The notes: generated from the letters alone by a model not told the origin. Shown: positions 18,161 to 28,191, numbered from the stretch's first letter. The stretch: DNA of 64,000 nt from Marinobacter sp. F4206 (GCF_019392195.1 NZ_JAHXKI010000001.1:372001-436000); one strand, 5' to 3'. Program-made: numbers and translations.

Positions 18161-18913
18161 CTACAATGGCAGAGGCACTTCATCCTGCCTGAACCAGCAG
18201 GCAAGACTGTAACGGGTGCGATGAGCGGGCAAGACCTCGTGGGGGATTTCTTCGCTGAGAAACAGCACCATTCGCCCCGCTTCCGGGGTAACCAGGCCGC
18301 ACACTTCGCTCTCGCTTTCCCGATTAAAAACACGAAGCTCTCCACCCTGCCCGGCCTGCCAATCTTCATTCAGATAGAGCACCAGGCTGACCACCCTGGA
18401 TGCACGCCCCTGAAAACTGTCCAGGTGTTTCCTGTAAAAATCACCCGGCTGATAGGTCGCAAAGTGGCTTTCGAAACGCTTGAGACCAAGGAATAGTCGC
18501 TGGTTAAGACCCAGGCGCATCTCTTCGAAAAACTCAAAGAGCGCAGCCTGAGGTGCGGTAATGCCTTGCAGCCAGGCGATCTTGTCCCGACGTACCGATC
18601 TGTCACGCACCAGATCATTGCCACGCCCAATACCGGCGCTCTTCATGGCGTCGCAACGCTCCAGCACGGAAACCTCCGAAGCCAATGCAGCCAGAAGCGG
18701 TCGACCCAGGCGCCCTCCCACATCCAGAGTGATCCAGCCGTACTCGCTCAGCCCGTCCGCGACATCGTCTAACCAAAGACAGTCAATGGCGCCGTCATTA
18801 CCGGTTTCCACATCGGTGAGACACTCGCCATTGGCCACGGCATCCAGGAAGTTATCGGAACTGGCCTGATCAAGCTGCGGGGCGGTGATGGGGATAACAA
18901 CTGACTGATCCAT
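18161..18913 (-). CDS. 2-oxoglutarate/Fe(II)-dependent oxygenase (prolyl 4-hydroxylase-like)
   Basis: The start is set at the ATG at 18911-18913 (MDQSVVIPIT), which has GAGG 9 bases upstream. Longer readings exist. The 250-residue protein has the double-stranded beta-helix oxygenase signature: HLD at the start of the metal triad in KHLDSFQ, the distal His in EEIPHEVLPAHRTRYSLACWF, and the 2-oxoglutarate-binding Arg near RYSLACWF. The sequence resembles bacterial SM-20/EGL-9-like prolyl hydroxylases. Its substrate is not known. It stands alone on the minus strand, upstream of ffs and divergent from the mutarotase gene. Confidence 0.85.
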   Translation of the reverse strand: MDQSVVIPITAPQLDQASSDNFLDAVANGECLTDVETGNDGAIDCLWLDDVADGLSEYGWITLDVGGRLGRPLLAALASEVSVLERCDAMKSAGIGRGNDLVRDRSVRRDKIAWLQGITAPQAALFEFFEEMRLGLNQRLFLGLKRFESHFATYQPGDFYRKHLDSFQGRASRVVSLVLYLNEDWQAGQGGELRVFNRESESEVCGLVTPEAGRMVLFLSEEIPHEVLPAHRTRYSLACWFRQDEVPLPL

Positions 18914-19030
18914 TTGATACATCCTCAGAAACTGCTTGTATTTTATCCGCAGTTGTCGCCCGGGAGGGAGTTTTAATTTACTCTCTGTTATAGGCAAATA
19001 CCGTTAACCCAGAAGATCCAGAACCGAACC

Positions 19031-19951
19031 ATGTCTGAAAGCAGTAACCGACCGCCACTCTCACTCTCTCCCGGCCAGTGGTCCTTTACACGCTGGAAAA
19101 CGATCGGGCAGCTTGAAGCACTGGACGTTCACCACCCACTCTTCAGGGCAACGGTTTTCCTGCAGGGAGCTCACCTGACCCAGTTTGCCCCGAGGGACGA
19201 GGCCGACTGGCTTTGGTTGAGTGATACCGCCCGACTGGAACCGGGGCGGGCTATCCGGGGAGGCATACCGGTGTGCTGGCCCTGGTTTGGGGATCCCTCC
19301 AGAAATGCACCTGAAGTCCGGAAACGGATCCACACCAGCAGTGCCCACGGCTTTGCCAGATCCGCCCTCTGGAAACTTGAGGATGTTCGCGAAAGTGCCC
19401 ATGAGGTAGAGATCAGCCTGTCACTCGATGCCAACGAAGATTTCGCCGATGTCTGGACCGGTCATGCGCTCGCCCTGATCACGTTCAGCTTTTCTGTTCG
19501 CGGTTGCCAGGTTGCGCTGACGACAACCAACATTGGCAGCGAGCCACTGGCGTTCAGCCAGGCACTGCATAGCTATTTCCCCACGGCCGATATTTCACGA
19601 AGCCGGGTTCTTGGGCTGGGAAACAGCAACTTCGTCGACACCCTGAAAAACTGGGATTACTTCATTCAGGAAGGGCCCGTCTATTTTGAAGGGGAAACCG
19701 ACAGAATTTATGAGAGCGGGGAACCTCTGACGATCGTTACACCCGCAGGGAGTCGCAAACTGAAGTCCGTAGGTAGCGACTCCACAGTGGTCTGGAATCC
19801 AGGGCCGGACAAAGCGGCTCGACTCTCCGATTTCCCCGATCACGCCTGGAAAAATATGCTGTGTGTAGAAACCGCGAACGCCAGTGGAGACTACCGTGTG
19901 CTCTATGAGGGCCAAAGCCACACTCTGGGCGTTCTGATTGGACGCAGCTGA
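19031..19951 (+). CDS. D-hexose-6-phosphate mutarotase
   Basis: A 306-residue protein of the aldose epimerase/YeaD family that interconverts the alpha and beta anomers of hexose 6-phosphates. Family features include GGIPVCWPWFGDP (about residues 77-89), HGFAR (about 105-109), ALHSYF (about 181) and the late VVWNPGPDKAARLSDF (about 256-271). It is divergent from the oxygenase gene and followed 37 bases later by an acyltransferase gene. Its role is probably general sugar metabolism. Confidence 0.9.
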   Translation: MSESSNRPPLSLSPGQWSFTRWKTIGQLEALDVHHPLFRATVFLQGAHLTQFAPRDEADWLWLSDTARLEPGRAIRGGIPVCWPWFGDPSRNAPEVRKRIHTSSAHGFARSALWKLEDVRESAHEVEISLSLDANEDFADVWTGHALALITFSFSVRGCQVALTTTNIGSEPLAFSQALHSYFPTADISRSRVLGLGNSNFVDTLKNWDYFIQEGPVYFEGETDRIYESGEPLTIVTPAGSRKLKSVGSDSTVVWNPGPDKAARLSDFPDHAWKNMLCVETANASGDYRVLYEGQSHTLGVLIGRS

Positions 19952-19988
19952 ACCAACGATTAAATCCGTAAGCCAACAGGGAGTCAGC

Positions 19989-20804
19989 ATGAGTCTGGCA
20001 TCGTTTTTAAAATCCAGGCTAATTCCTGAAGATCTGGAGCAACACGTCAATCGCATTCGCAAACCCATCGGTACGCTGGGTTACGACCCCTGGGGTTACA
20101 ACAACGAAGCGATCAAATACGGGCTCGCGCTGACCCGGCAGATCTACGAAAAATACTTTCGCGTTCAGGCCCATGGCGTCGAGAAAATCCCATCCGAGGG
20201 GCCTGTTCTGATTATTGCCAATCACAGCGGCCAGTTGCCGATAGACGGCATCCTCATCGGCTATGCCCTGGCCTCCCGAAACGAAAAGCCGCGTATGCCA
20301 CGAGCCATGATCGAGCGATTCTTTCCCACCGTTCCCTGGCTCGGAAACTTGCTCAACGAAGTGGGCGCGGTACTCGGTGACCCGGTGAACTGCGCCAAGA
20401 TGCTGGCCAATGACGAAGCCGTCATCGTCTTCCCGGAGGGCATCCGGGGCTCCGGCAAGCTTTACCGGGATCGCTACGAACTCAAGCGGTTTGGCAACGG
20501 CTTCATGCACCTGGCTATGAAATACAAGGCCCCGATTGTGCCTGTGGGTGTCGTGGGCTGCGAAGAAACCATCCCTGCCATTGCCAACATCAAGCCGCTG
20601 GCCAAAACGCTGGGCATCCCCTACGCCCCGGTTGCCCTGCCGGTGGTATTGCCGGCAAAGGTGCACCTCAATTTTGGCGACCCAATGTACTTTGATGACC
20701 TGGAAATACCGGAAGAACAGGTCACCGAACGTGTTGAAAAGGTGAAAGCGGAGATAAGCCGGTTGATTGACAAGGGATTGAGTGAACGGAAAAGGCTTTT
20801 TTGA
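19989..20804 (+). CDS. Lysophospholipid acyltransferase family protein
   Basis: The start is set at the ATG at 19989 (MSLASFLKSRLI), preceded by AGGGAG at 6-base spacing; a longer frame begins in the previous gene. The 271-residue protein has an acyltransferase motif NHSGQLPIDG at about residues 76-85 and a second motif VFPEGIRGSGK at about 148-158, the LPLAT plan of the MGAT-like branch. It likely acylates a lipid or lipid precursor at the inner membrane. Its stop overlaps the ATG of the following epimerase (TGATG), so the two are translationally coupled. Confidence 0.85.
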   Translation: MSLASFLKSRLIPEDLEQHVNRIRKPIGTLGYDPWGYNNEAIKYGLALTRQIYEKYFRVQAHGVEKIPSEGPVLIIANHSGQLPIDGILIGYALASRNEKPRMPRAMIERFFPTVPWLGNLLNEVGAVLGDPVNCAKMLANDEAVIVFPEGIRGSGKLYRDRYELKRFGNGFMHLAMKYKAPIVPVGVVGCEETIPAIANIKPLAKTLGIPYAPVALPVVLPAKVHLNFGDPMYFDDLEIPEEQVTERVEKVKAEISRLIDKGLSERKRLF

Positions 20805-21751
20805 TGACCCAGCATCGCAGACCACACATTCTTGTTACCGGCGCCGCGGGTGCTTTGGCCCAGAAAGTCATAAACCAGCTGCGCGACCACTGCGACCTGG
20901 TCGCCGTTGATTTCCGGGAACAGGTATACCTCGGCGACGACATCCCCAGTTATTGCATTGATTTCAACAAGCGGGTGTTCGAAGACCTGTTTCGCCGCTA
21001 TGAGTTCGATGGCGTTATCCATCTCGGTCGGATCATGTCGAGCCAGCTCACGCGCATGCGGCGATACAACGCCAACGTGCTGGGAACCCAGAAGATGCTG
21101 GACCTGAGCCACAAATACGGCATCAAACGGGTTGTCGTGCTGTCCACGTTCCACGTCTATGGTGCGGTGGCTTACAATCCCGCGCTGATTGATGAATCCG
21201 CCCCATTGAAGAGCGCCGGCCTCAGTGCCGACCTGGTGGACTCGGTGGAGCTTGAGAACCTGGCCAATATTTATCTTTGGCGTTACCCGGAGCTCAACAT
21301 CACTATCCTGAGGCCGTGCAACATTGTCGGGCCCGGCGTGCGGAATTCCATAAGCACATTGCTCGCCAGCGAACGCGCACCGGTGCTGGCTGGCTTCTCG
21401 CCGATGATGCAGTTCATTCACATTGATGATATGGCAGACGCCATTGTGCTGGCCTACAACAAACCCGTCCGCGGTGTTTTCAACGTTGCCCCCCAGGACT
21501 GGGTGGCCTACCAGCACGCGCTCAAGTTGTGCAGCTGCAAACGGATTCCCATACCATCGGTGCCGCCGGTTCTTCCGTCCCTTATTCTGCGGACATTGAA
21601 TCTGAGAAGTTTTCCGTCGTACCTGATGGCCTTTTTCAAGTATCCTGTCGTTATCGACGGCAGAGCGTTCGCAAAAGAGTTCGACTTCAAGCCCAAGCGA
21701 CCGCTCAAGGAAATTTTCCGGTTCTATCGGGACAACAAGAAACCGGTGTAA
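20804..21751 (+). CDS. NAD-dependent epimerase/dehydratase (extended SDR)
   Basis: A 315-residue Rossmann-fold protein. The dinucleotide-binding motif VTGAAGALAQKV is at about residues 11-22. A catalytic-type tyrosine is found in the middle (VVVLSTFHVYGAVAYNP, where YxxxK is not clear). The C-terminal half has the NIVGPG and FIHIDDMADAI segments typical of sugar-nucleotide epimerases. Coupled to the acyltransferase gene by a one-base overlap, it immediately precedes prsK. A specific substrate cannot be named. Confidence 0.82.
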   Translation: MTQHRRPHILVTGAAGALAQKVINQLRDHCDLVAVDFREQVYLGDDIPSYCIDFNKRVFEDLFRRYEFDGVIHLGRIMSSQLTRMRRYNANVLGTQKMLDLSHKYGIKRVVVLSTFHVYGAVAYNPALIDESAPLKSAGLSADLVDSVELENLANIYLWRYPELNITILRPCNIVGPGVRNSISTLLASERAPVLAGFSPMMQFIHIDDMADAIVLAYNKPVRGVFNVAPQDWVAYQHALKLCSCKRIPIPSVPPVLPSLILRTLNLRSFPSYLMAFFKYPVVIDGRAFAKEFDFKPKRPLKEIFRFYRDNKKPV

Positions 21752-21789
21752 CGTCCCTGCCGTCAGGGATCAGATGACATTCACGCAGG

Positions 21790-23934
21790 ATGCGAGGGAT
21801 GCTAAGCGACTTCAGTGTAATCAGTCATGTGGCGGCGGCCCTCACCTTCGGGTTACTGGCCGTTCTCGTCGCCACCCGATACGTCAGGCGCGATGTTGAC
21901 CGCGCCCTGTTTCTGGCTGCAATTGTCACAACTCTCTGGTCCTCGGCACTGGTTATGCAGAGCCTGCTGGGGTACCCCGGTTTTTTTATCCGCTACCTGC
22001 TGGAACTGCTGCGGTACGCAGCCTGGATCCTTCTGCTCTTCGCAATGCTCCGAAATGCCTTTCGCCAGGGCAGCCTGACCGGACAACTGAAGCAGTTGCT
22101 CGGCATTTCCACCACCGTCCTGCTCTTTCTCCTCCTTGGCTTCGGCGTGCTCGAGTATGTTTTCGGGCTGTCCATTCTGAACGGCAAAACGCGACTTCTG
22201 GGGCAGATTGCCCTATCCCTGCTCGGTCTGTCCCTGGTTGAACAGATCTGGCGAAACTCCCCAGGGTTCGGTCGCTCAAGCATAAAATACCTGTGCATCG
22301 GTGTGGCCACACTGTTCGCTTTCGATTTCTTCATGTATGCCGATGCTTTGCTGTTTGGCCAGGTGGCGGACTCCTTCTGGAATGCCCGTGGATTCGTGAA
22401 CGCCCTGCTCGTTCCACTGTTTGCCATTAATGTTATCAATACACGCAAACAACCGGTGGATTTCCAGCTTTCCCATGCCGCGGTGTTCCACGCCGGCACA
22501 CTGATCTTTGCGGGTGCCTACCTGCTTTGCCTGGCCATCGGCGGCTACTATGTCCGGGTACTTGGAGGGGACTGGGGGGATGCCCTCCAGGTCCTGTTCT
22601 TCACCATTTCACTGGCCTTCCTGGCGACTCTCGTCCTGTCTCGCCGGATCCGTGCAAAACTGATGGTCCTCATCAGCCGGAATTTCTTCGACTACAAGTA
22701 CGACTATCGTGACGAATGGCTAAAAATGACCCGGGAACTGGCCAACCTGGGGGACGAACCTCCCCTTCCCGAACGCGTAACACGGATTCTGGCCGGTCTG
22801 GTTGAAAGCAATGCCGGTGCAATCTGGCTCAAGGGCGAACAGGCGAGTTATGTCCTGAAGGCCTCGGTAAATATCTCACCGCCCAGATACACCGTCATTG
22901 ATGAGGATTCCGAGCTTGTCCGCTTTTTCAAGCACCGAGAATGGGTCGTCGACCTGCGCGAATACCGGGCCGATCCCGTCAGCTACGATTTGCTTGAAAT
23001 TCCCGATGCCATTGCAAGGATGCGGGATGCATGGCTGATCATTCCCCTCTACCTCGGCAACGAACTCTATGGCATTGCCATGGTCGGAACCCCCTACGCA
23101 AAAGTGGAACTGAACTGGGAGAACTTTGATCTGGTCAAGGTGGTCGCCAGGCAGACCTGCAACCTCCTGGCCCAGGCGGATGCTCAGCACCGGCTATCCC
23201 GGGCAATGCAGTTTGAGGCCGTCAGCAAGGCCTCAGCCTTCATGATTCATGACTTGAAAACGGTGATCGCCCAGCTTTCGTTGCTGGTCAAAAACGCGTC
23301 CAAGCACCGGAACAACCCTGCTTTCATTGACGATATGATCAATACCACGGATCACGCCGTCCGCAAGATGTCGAATCTCGTTGATCATATGCGCAGGCCC
23401 TCAAGTGATACTGGCGGCGATCTAAAGGTGCTGGATCTGACCAGGCTGGTTGCTGAGCTTCTCGACCATTACAGCCAGCAACGCCCCGCCCCCCACCTTG
23501 AGGGGAACCCTCCACAAGCGATGATCCTGGCGGATGACGAGCAGTTGCGGAGCGTTCTGGGACACCTTATCCAGAATGCCCAGGATGCAACCCCTCCGGA
23601 AGGAGAGATCACACTGACCCTGAAGATTGCCAAGGGCAATGTCGTTCTGTTTATTCACGATTCCGGTTGCGGGATGACAGAAGAGTTCATCAACTATCAG
23701 TTGTTCAAGCCATTTGAGAGTACAAAAGGCCTGACCGGGATGGGAATCGGGGCGTTCCAGGCCAGAGAGTATCTCCAGGAGCTCGGCGGGAATATTGATG
23801 TAACCAGTGAACCCGGGGTGGGCTCCTGTTTCTCACTGCGAATTCCCCTTGCCAAGACTGACCTTGAAGCCAACGAAGAGATTCCTAAGGAGATACTATC
23901 CGAGAACGACCCCTCCAGAGAGAGCGCCAATTAA
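21790..23934 (+). CDS. prsK: PEP-CTERM system histidine kinase PrsK
   Basis: A 714-residue membrane sensor kinase. The first ~300 residues contain about eight membrane helices. A GAF-like region follows (about 330-470). The histidine-phosphotransfer motif MIHDLKTVIAQLS is at about 487-499 and the ATPase domain at about 585-690 (HLIQNAQDATP, HDSGCGMTEEF, MGIGAFQAREYL). This arrangement and the adjacent prsR, prsT and xrtA identify PrsK, the kinase of exosortase A loci. It should phosphorylate PrsR. An alternative start lies 9 bases downstream. A small hairpin (21754-21769) precedes it. Confidence 0.93.
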   Translation: MRGMLSDFSVISHVAAALTFGLLAVLVATRYVRRDVDRALFLAAIVTTLWSSALVMQSLLGYPGFFIRYLLELLRYAAWILLLFAMLRNAFRQGSLTGQLKQLLGISTTVLLFLLLGFGVLEYVFGLSILNGKTRLLGQIALSLLGLSLVEQIWRNSPGFGRSSIKYLCIGVATLFAFDFFMYADALLFGQVADSFWNARGFVNALLVPLFAINVINTRKQPVDFQLSHAAVFHAGTLIFAGAYLLCLAIGGYYVRVLGGDWGDALQVLFFTISLAFLATLVLSRRIRAKLMVLISRNFFDYKYDYRDEWLKMTRELANLGDEPPLPERVTRILAGLVESNAGAIWLKGEQASYVLKASVNISPPRYTVIDEDSELVRFFKHREWVVDLREYRADPVSYDLLEIPDAIARMRDAWLIIPLYLGNELYGIAMVGTPYAKVELNWENFDLVKVVARQTCNLLAQADAQHRLSRAMQFEAVSKASAFMIHDLKTVIAQLSLLVKNASKHRNNPAFIDDMINTTDHAVRKMSNLVDHMRRPSSDTGGDLKVLDLTRLVAELLDHYSQQRPAPHLEGNPPQAMILADDEQLRSVLGHLIQNAQDATPPEGEITLTLKIAKGNVVLFIHDSGCGMTEEFINYQLFKPFESTKGLTGMGIGAFQAREYLQELGGNIDVTSEPGVGSCFSLRIPLAKTDLEANEEIPKEILSENDPSRESAN

Positions 23935-23969
23935 TCGGCATTTTTTATTAACAATCGACTCCATCATTG

Positions 23970-24027
23970 AAAAGTGTCAATCTTCAGTCAAGAATCAGGT
24001 GTAGAACACTTTTGGAGATAAGTGTTC
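23970..24027 (+). promoter_or_regulatory. Overlapping inverted repeats in the prsR leader
   Basis: Three copies of one element lie 43-100 bases before prsR. AAAAGTGT (23970-23977) is complementary to ACACTTTT (24006-24013), and GAACACTT (24004-24011) is complementary to AAGTGTTC (24020-24027) across an 8-base loop. The middle element can pair with only one partner at a time. This could be an operator with three half-sites or an RNA switch. No sigma-54 promoter was found beside it. Confidence 0.5.
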
Positions 24028-24070
24028 CGGAAATCAAACAGGGTCTACAAACAAGGGAATTGTTGCTGTC

Positions 24071-25444
24071 GTGACTAGACGACTTTTAATCGTAGAGGAT
24101 GATCCGGGCCTCCAGAGCCAGATGCGTTGGTGTTTCAGTGACGACCTGGAGATAACCGTTGCCTCGGACAGGGATTCGGCTCTGGCTGCGCTCAGGCGCG
24201 TCGAACCGGATGTGGTAACACTGGATCTGGGCCTGCCACCAGACCCGGGAGGCGCAAGCGAAGGCTTTGGCCTGCTTGAGGACATTCTTCGACTTGCCAA
24301 CATGACAAAAGTCATTGTTGTTACCGGTCGGGAGGACAAAGAAAACGCCGTCAAGGCGATCGGAATGGGAGCCTGCGACTTTTACCAGAAACCGCTCGAT
24401 GCCGAGATACTCACCTTTGTGGTGAACCGGGCGTTTCGGCTGGCGGAGCTTGAGCGGGAAAACCAGGACCTGTCCCGCCAGCGGAACGGTACCAATATCA
24501 AGGGTATTGTCGCTGCCAGCCCCCAAATGCTCGCCATCTGCCGGACCCTGGAAAAAGTTGCTCCCACAGACGTCACCACACTGATCACCGGCGAGACCGG
24601 CACCGGCAAGGAGCTGCTGGCGCGAGCAATACACGATCTGAGCCACCGCGCCAGGAAGCCTTTCGCCGCCATCAATTGCGCGGCCATTCCGGAAAACCTT
24701 CTGGAGAGTGAGCTGTTCGGCTTTGAAAAAGGTTCCTTTACCGGGGCTACCCACACTAAAAAAGGCAAAATCGAGAGCGCCAATGGCGGAACCTTGTTCC
24801 TGGACGAAATTGGCGACATGCCAATGGCCCTGCAGGCAAAGCTTCTGCGGTTCTTGCAGGAACGGGTTGTCGATCGTGTTGGCTCAGTTCAGCCGATTCC
24901 GGTGGACGTCAGAGTGGTCTGTGCAACTCATCGAAACGTCAAGACGCTGATTGAAAGCGGGGATTTCCGGGAGGATCTCTATTACAGGATCAGCGAAATT
25001 ACCCTGGACGTGCCCCCCGTACGTGAACGGGACGGCGATGCGCTGGTCATTGCCCAGTCCCTCCTTAAAGCGCTCGGCAAGCAGATGGATCGCCCCAACC
25101 TTAACTTCACCGAAGATGCCATCGACGCCATCAACAACTATTCGTGGCCAGGCAACGTTCGGGAAATGATCAACAAAATTAAACGGGCCACCATCATGGC
25201 CGACGGAAAAAGAGTTACGGCGGAGGATCTGGAACTCCCGAGCGAAAATCCGACAAAAGATCATCAGCTGAATCTGAGACAGGTGCGGGAAAACGCCGAA
25301 CGCCAGGCTATTGTTCAGGCGTTGAGAACCTGCAATTTCAATATTGCCCAGACATCCAGACTGCTTGGCGTTACCCGACCAACCTTATACAACCTGACGG
25401 ACAAATACCGGATTGAAACGTCGGCCGAGCCGTCGAAGACCTGA
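24071..25444 (+). CDS. prsR: PEP-CTERM-box sigma-54 response regulator PrsR
   Basis: A 457-residue NtrC-type regulator starting at GTG. The receiver domain (residues 1-125) has phospho-acceptor Asp52 in VTLDLGLPPD. The central AAA+ domain has Walker A GETGTGKELLARA (about 176-188), the sigma-54-contact loop FEKGSFTGA (the GAFTGA motif has Ser for Ala) and Walker B LFLDEIGDMP. A Fis-type helix-turn-helix at the C-terminus (NIAQTSRLLGVTRPTLYNL) binds DNA. It follows prsK after 136 bases and is followed by prsT after 47. It should activate RpoN promoters of PEP-CTERM and polysaccharide genes, most of which probably lie elsewhere. Confidence 0.95.
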   Translation: MTRRLLIVEDDPGLQSQMRWCFSDDLEITVASDRDSALAALRRVEPDVVTLDLGLPPDPGGASEGFGLLEDILRLANMTKVIVVTGREDKENAVKAIGMGACDFYQKPLDAEILTFVVNRAFRLAELERENQDLSRQRNGTNIKGIVAASPQMLAICRTLEKVAPTDVTTLITGETGTGKELLARAIHDLSHRARKPFAAINCAAIPENLLESELFGFEKGSFTGATHTKKGKIESANGGTLFLDEIGDMPMALQAKLLRFLQERVVDRVGSVQPIPVDVRVVCATHRNVKTLIESGDFREDLYYRISEITLDVPPVRERDGDALVIAQSLLKALGKQMDRPNLNFTEDAIDAINNYSWPGNVREMINKIKRATIMADGKRVTAEDLELPSENPTKDHQLNLRQVRENAERQAIVQALRTCNFNIAQTSRLLGVTRPTLYNLTDKYRIETSAEPSKT

Positions 25445-25491
25445 ACATCAGGATGTTCATATTAAGACCCGAAAGGAAAAGGACCAGGGCC

Positions 25492-28191
25492 ATGAAACCA
25501 GCTGTAGCAGTACGTGCCACCCTTCTCTCCGTCATCATTGCCCTGTCCCTTGCGGGATGCGGCAGTGATGACAGCGACATGACCCAGAAAGATATCCAGC
25601 ACCTAAGCCACCTGGACCAGTCGCGGTTCTTCCAGCGTCAGGGAGAACTCAAAGCCAGTACCCAGGAGGCACGAAGCGCCATTGAATTGAAGCCAGACAA
25701 TCTCGAACCGTACTTCCTGATCATCGATAACCTGCTCACGGCCGGCGACGCCGTCAACGCCGAGCGCCAGCTTAATCGTCTAATGGAAAGGATGTCCGAA
25801 AAAGACATTAGCCCGACGCTCCAGAATCGAGCCAACCTGATTCTGGCAGAGGCCAACCTTAAACAGGGTAAATTTGATGACGCACTGACCGCGCTTGCCA
25901 AACTCACCTCTCCTGAAGACGACATCGAAGTCGAAGCTCTTTTGCTGAAAGGCCAGATTTTCTTGGGTACGGGTGAAGTCGCAAAAGCGAAGCAAGCCTA
26001 CGAAACGGCCCATTCAAGCGACCCAGGCTCTGTTGATGCTTTGATTGGCCTCTCCAAGGTTGCGCTGACCTCCGGCAACGAGGATAGATCCGGGGAACTG
26101 GTGGCGGAAGCAGAAGAAATCGACAAGGAAAATGCAGAGCTTTGGTTGTGGAAAGCCCAAAAAGCGCACCTCAACGAAGACTGGCAGAAAGCCGAGGATG
26201 CTTATATCCGGGCATTGGAAGACATCGGTCAGTACGACGTAATGACCGCCAGGAAGTACACCACGATTTCCGCACTGATTCGGGTACTCCGTGCTCAGAG
26301 CAAGTTTTCGGAAGCATACGTCTATGAGGAAATTCTAGCCAAGTCACCGCCAGGTAAGATCCGAAGCAACCTGATTGCAGCGGATGATGCCCTGAAGAAA
26401 GGCAATTTGGCTCAAGCAGAAAGCTACCTGCAGGAGGTTCTGGCACAGGCACCCAACCACGAACAATCCGTTCTGATGCTGGGCCTTATTCGCTTTCGAC
26501 AAGGGAGGGCCGAGGAAGCGCAGGAATTGCTAGCTCCCATCGCCCAGACGGGTAACTCTGAAATTGCCAGTAAGATGTTGGCAGCCACCATGCTCCAGAT
26601 GGGTAATCCGGAAGGCGCACAAACAACCCTTGCGGAGTTGAAAAACGGTGACTCCGACCCTGAAATTCTTACTCTGGTGGCCATAGCCGCACTTGAGAAT
26701 GGGGACGTGGAAACCGGCGAGGCGCTGATGGAAAAGGCGCTGGGCATCAACCCCGACAACTATGAGCTCCGGCTGCGGTATGCGGGCTACCTGAATCAGC
26801 GGGGCGAACATGAACGGGCAATCCGCCAGGCGGAGCTGGTCAGAGAAGCGGCGCCTGACCTTGATCAGGCGCGCAGCATTATTATTCAGGCTCATTTGGG
26901 GTCGGGCAATCGAGAGGCTGCGGTACAAACGGCCGATGATTGGATCAAAACCCGGCCTGAGAGCGTTTCAGCGCTGATCACGCGAGGCAATCTTGCGGTC
27001 AATGCAGGCGACCTGGAGGCAGCCCGGACGTATTTTATGGACGCGCGGGCGAAAGCCCCTCAGTCCGCGGCCCCATTGATCGCCCTCGGCAAGTTGGCTC
27101 TCGTTCAGAATAACCGGACAGAAGCCCAAAATCAGTTCCAGAACGCCGTCCAGCTCGCCCCTGACAGCGCACAGGCTCTGCAGGGGATAATTTCCTTACA
27201 GGACCGGGGAGAGACACAACAATTCATGCAACAGATTCTGGAACAGAGCCCGGATGCAACAGGGCCTCGCCTGATACTCCTGGAAATCGCGCTGCTCGAC
27301 AACGACAGTGAAACCGCAAACGACTTAACCGCATCGCTGCTTGAACGCGCCGAAGAGAATACCCCTTCGCCCGCCTCACACCTGGTTGCGGATATCTACA
27401 ACAACGTGGTGTCGAATCTGAAGAGTAGTGGGGACGACGAGCGAGCCACCTCGGTCCTGGAACGGGCCCGCGTTCTGTTTCCGACCAATGAGCAGATTAC
27501 CCTGCAGGCTGCCCGACAGGCCTTCGACAAAGGCCATTCGGAAGAAGCTATGGCAATTCTCAGTGAAGCCAAAGATCAGCACCCCAACTCACCCCGCCCC
27601 TACCTGACAGAAGCCGAATATCGTGAAAGTGAGGCCAAATACCAGGAGGCCGCCCAACTATATCGGGAAGCCATCAGCAAAGCCTCGAATGCAGAAATCG
27701 TTACCGGTTACGTCCGAAACCTGCAAAGGTCAGGGCGAATTAACGACGCCCTCGCCTACCTGGAGTCTGAACTGGCAAGCACCCCCAACAATACCAAGCT
27801 GCGACTCAACCTTGCTCTGCTCCAGCAATCCTCGGGGAAAGACAACAGCGCCATGTCCAATTACGAGGTATTGCTGGAATCGATGCCGGACAACACCGTG
27901 GTATTGAACAATCTGGCGTGGCTCTACCACAAGACTGGTGACGAAAGAGCCGTTCCTTTGGCCGAACGTGCCTATGAGCTCAGTCCGGAAAACGCGGCCA
28001 TCGCAGACACCTACGGCTGGATAATGCTGAAGTCCGGCAACCATCGCGAGAGCGTGCCAGTGCTAGAAAAGGCTCACGAACTTCAGCCGGATTCAGAAGA
28101 GATAGCGAGACACCTGGCCGAAGCCTACCGCGTAGTCGGAATGAACTCGGCCGCCCAGAGGATCCTGAAGAAGTTTGGCGAACAGGGTTGA
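25492..28191 (+). CDS. prsT: PEP-CTERM system TPR lipoprotein PrsT
   Basis: Taking the ATG at 25492 (MKPAVAVRATLL) gives an 899-residue lipoprotein. The signal peptide ends in the lipobox LAGC, and AAGGA lies upstream. An upstream ATG at 25453 would add 13 residues. The mature protein is a near-continuous array of about twenty TPR-like repeats, such as AYETAHSSDPGSVDALIGL and NLAWLYHKTGDERAVPLAERA. PrsT is a standard member of exosortase A loci and probably assists secretion of the polysaccharide or PEP-CTERM proteins at the outer membrane. Its place between prsR and xrtA supports the call. Confidence 0.93.
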   Translation: MKPAVAVRATLLSVIIALSLAGCGSDDSDMTQKDIQHLSHLDQSRFFQRQGELKASTQEARSAIELKPDNLEPYFLIIDNLLTAGDAVNAERQLNRLMERMSEKDISPTLQNRANLILAEANLKQGKFDDALTALAKLTSPEDDIEVEALLLKGQIFLGTGEVAKAKQAYETAHSSDPGSVDALIGLSKVALTSGNEDRSGELVAEAEEIDKENAELWLWKAQKAHLNEDWQKAEDAYIRALEDIGQYDVMTARKYTTISALIRVLRAQSKFSEAYVYEEILAKSPPGKIRSNLIAADDALKKGNLAQAESYLQEVLAQAPNHEQSVLMLGLIRFRQGRAEEAQELLAPIAQTGNSEIASKMLAATMLQMGNPEGAQTTLAELKNGDSDPEILTLVAIAALENGDVETGEALMEKALGINPDNYELRLRYAGYLNQRGEHERAIRQAELVREAAPDLDQARSIIIQAHLGSGNREAAVQTADDWIKTRPESVSALITRGNLAVNAGDLEAARTYFMDARAKAPQSAAPLIALGKLALVQNNRTEAQNQFQNAVQLAPDSAQALQGIISLQDRGETQQFMQQILEQSPDATGPRLILLEIALLDNDSETANDLTASLLERAEENTPSPASHLVADIYNNVVSNLKSSGDDERATSVLERARVLFPTNEQITLQAARQAFDKGHSEEAMAILSEAKDQHPNSPRPYLTEAEYRESEAKYQEAAQLYREAISKASNAEIVTGYVRNLQRSGRINDALAYLESELASTPNNTKLRLNLALLQQSSGKDNSAMSNYEVLLESMPDNTVVLNNLAWLYHKTGDERAVPLAERAYELSPENAAIADTYGWIMLKSGNHRESVPVLEKAHELQPDSEEIARHLAEAYRVVGMNSAAQRILKKFGEQG

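Noticed and set aside
20019..21517. Long minus-strand open frames opposite the acyltransferase and epimerase genes
   Set aside because: They are antisense shadows of genes with clear family motifs on the plus strand.
23935..24070. A sigma-54 (-24/-12) promoter for prsR
   Set aside because: I looked for GG and GC spaced by ten bases in this gap and found none convincing.
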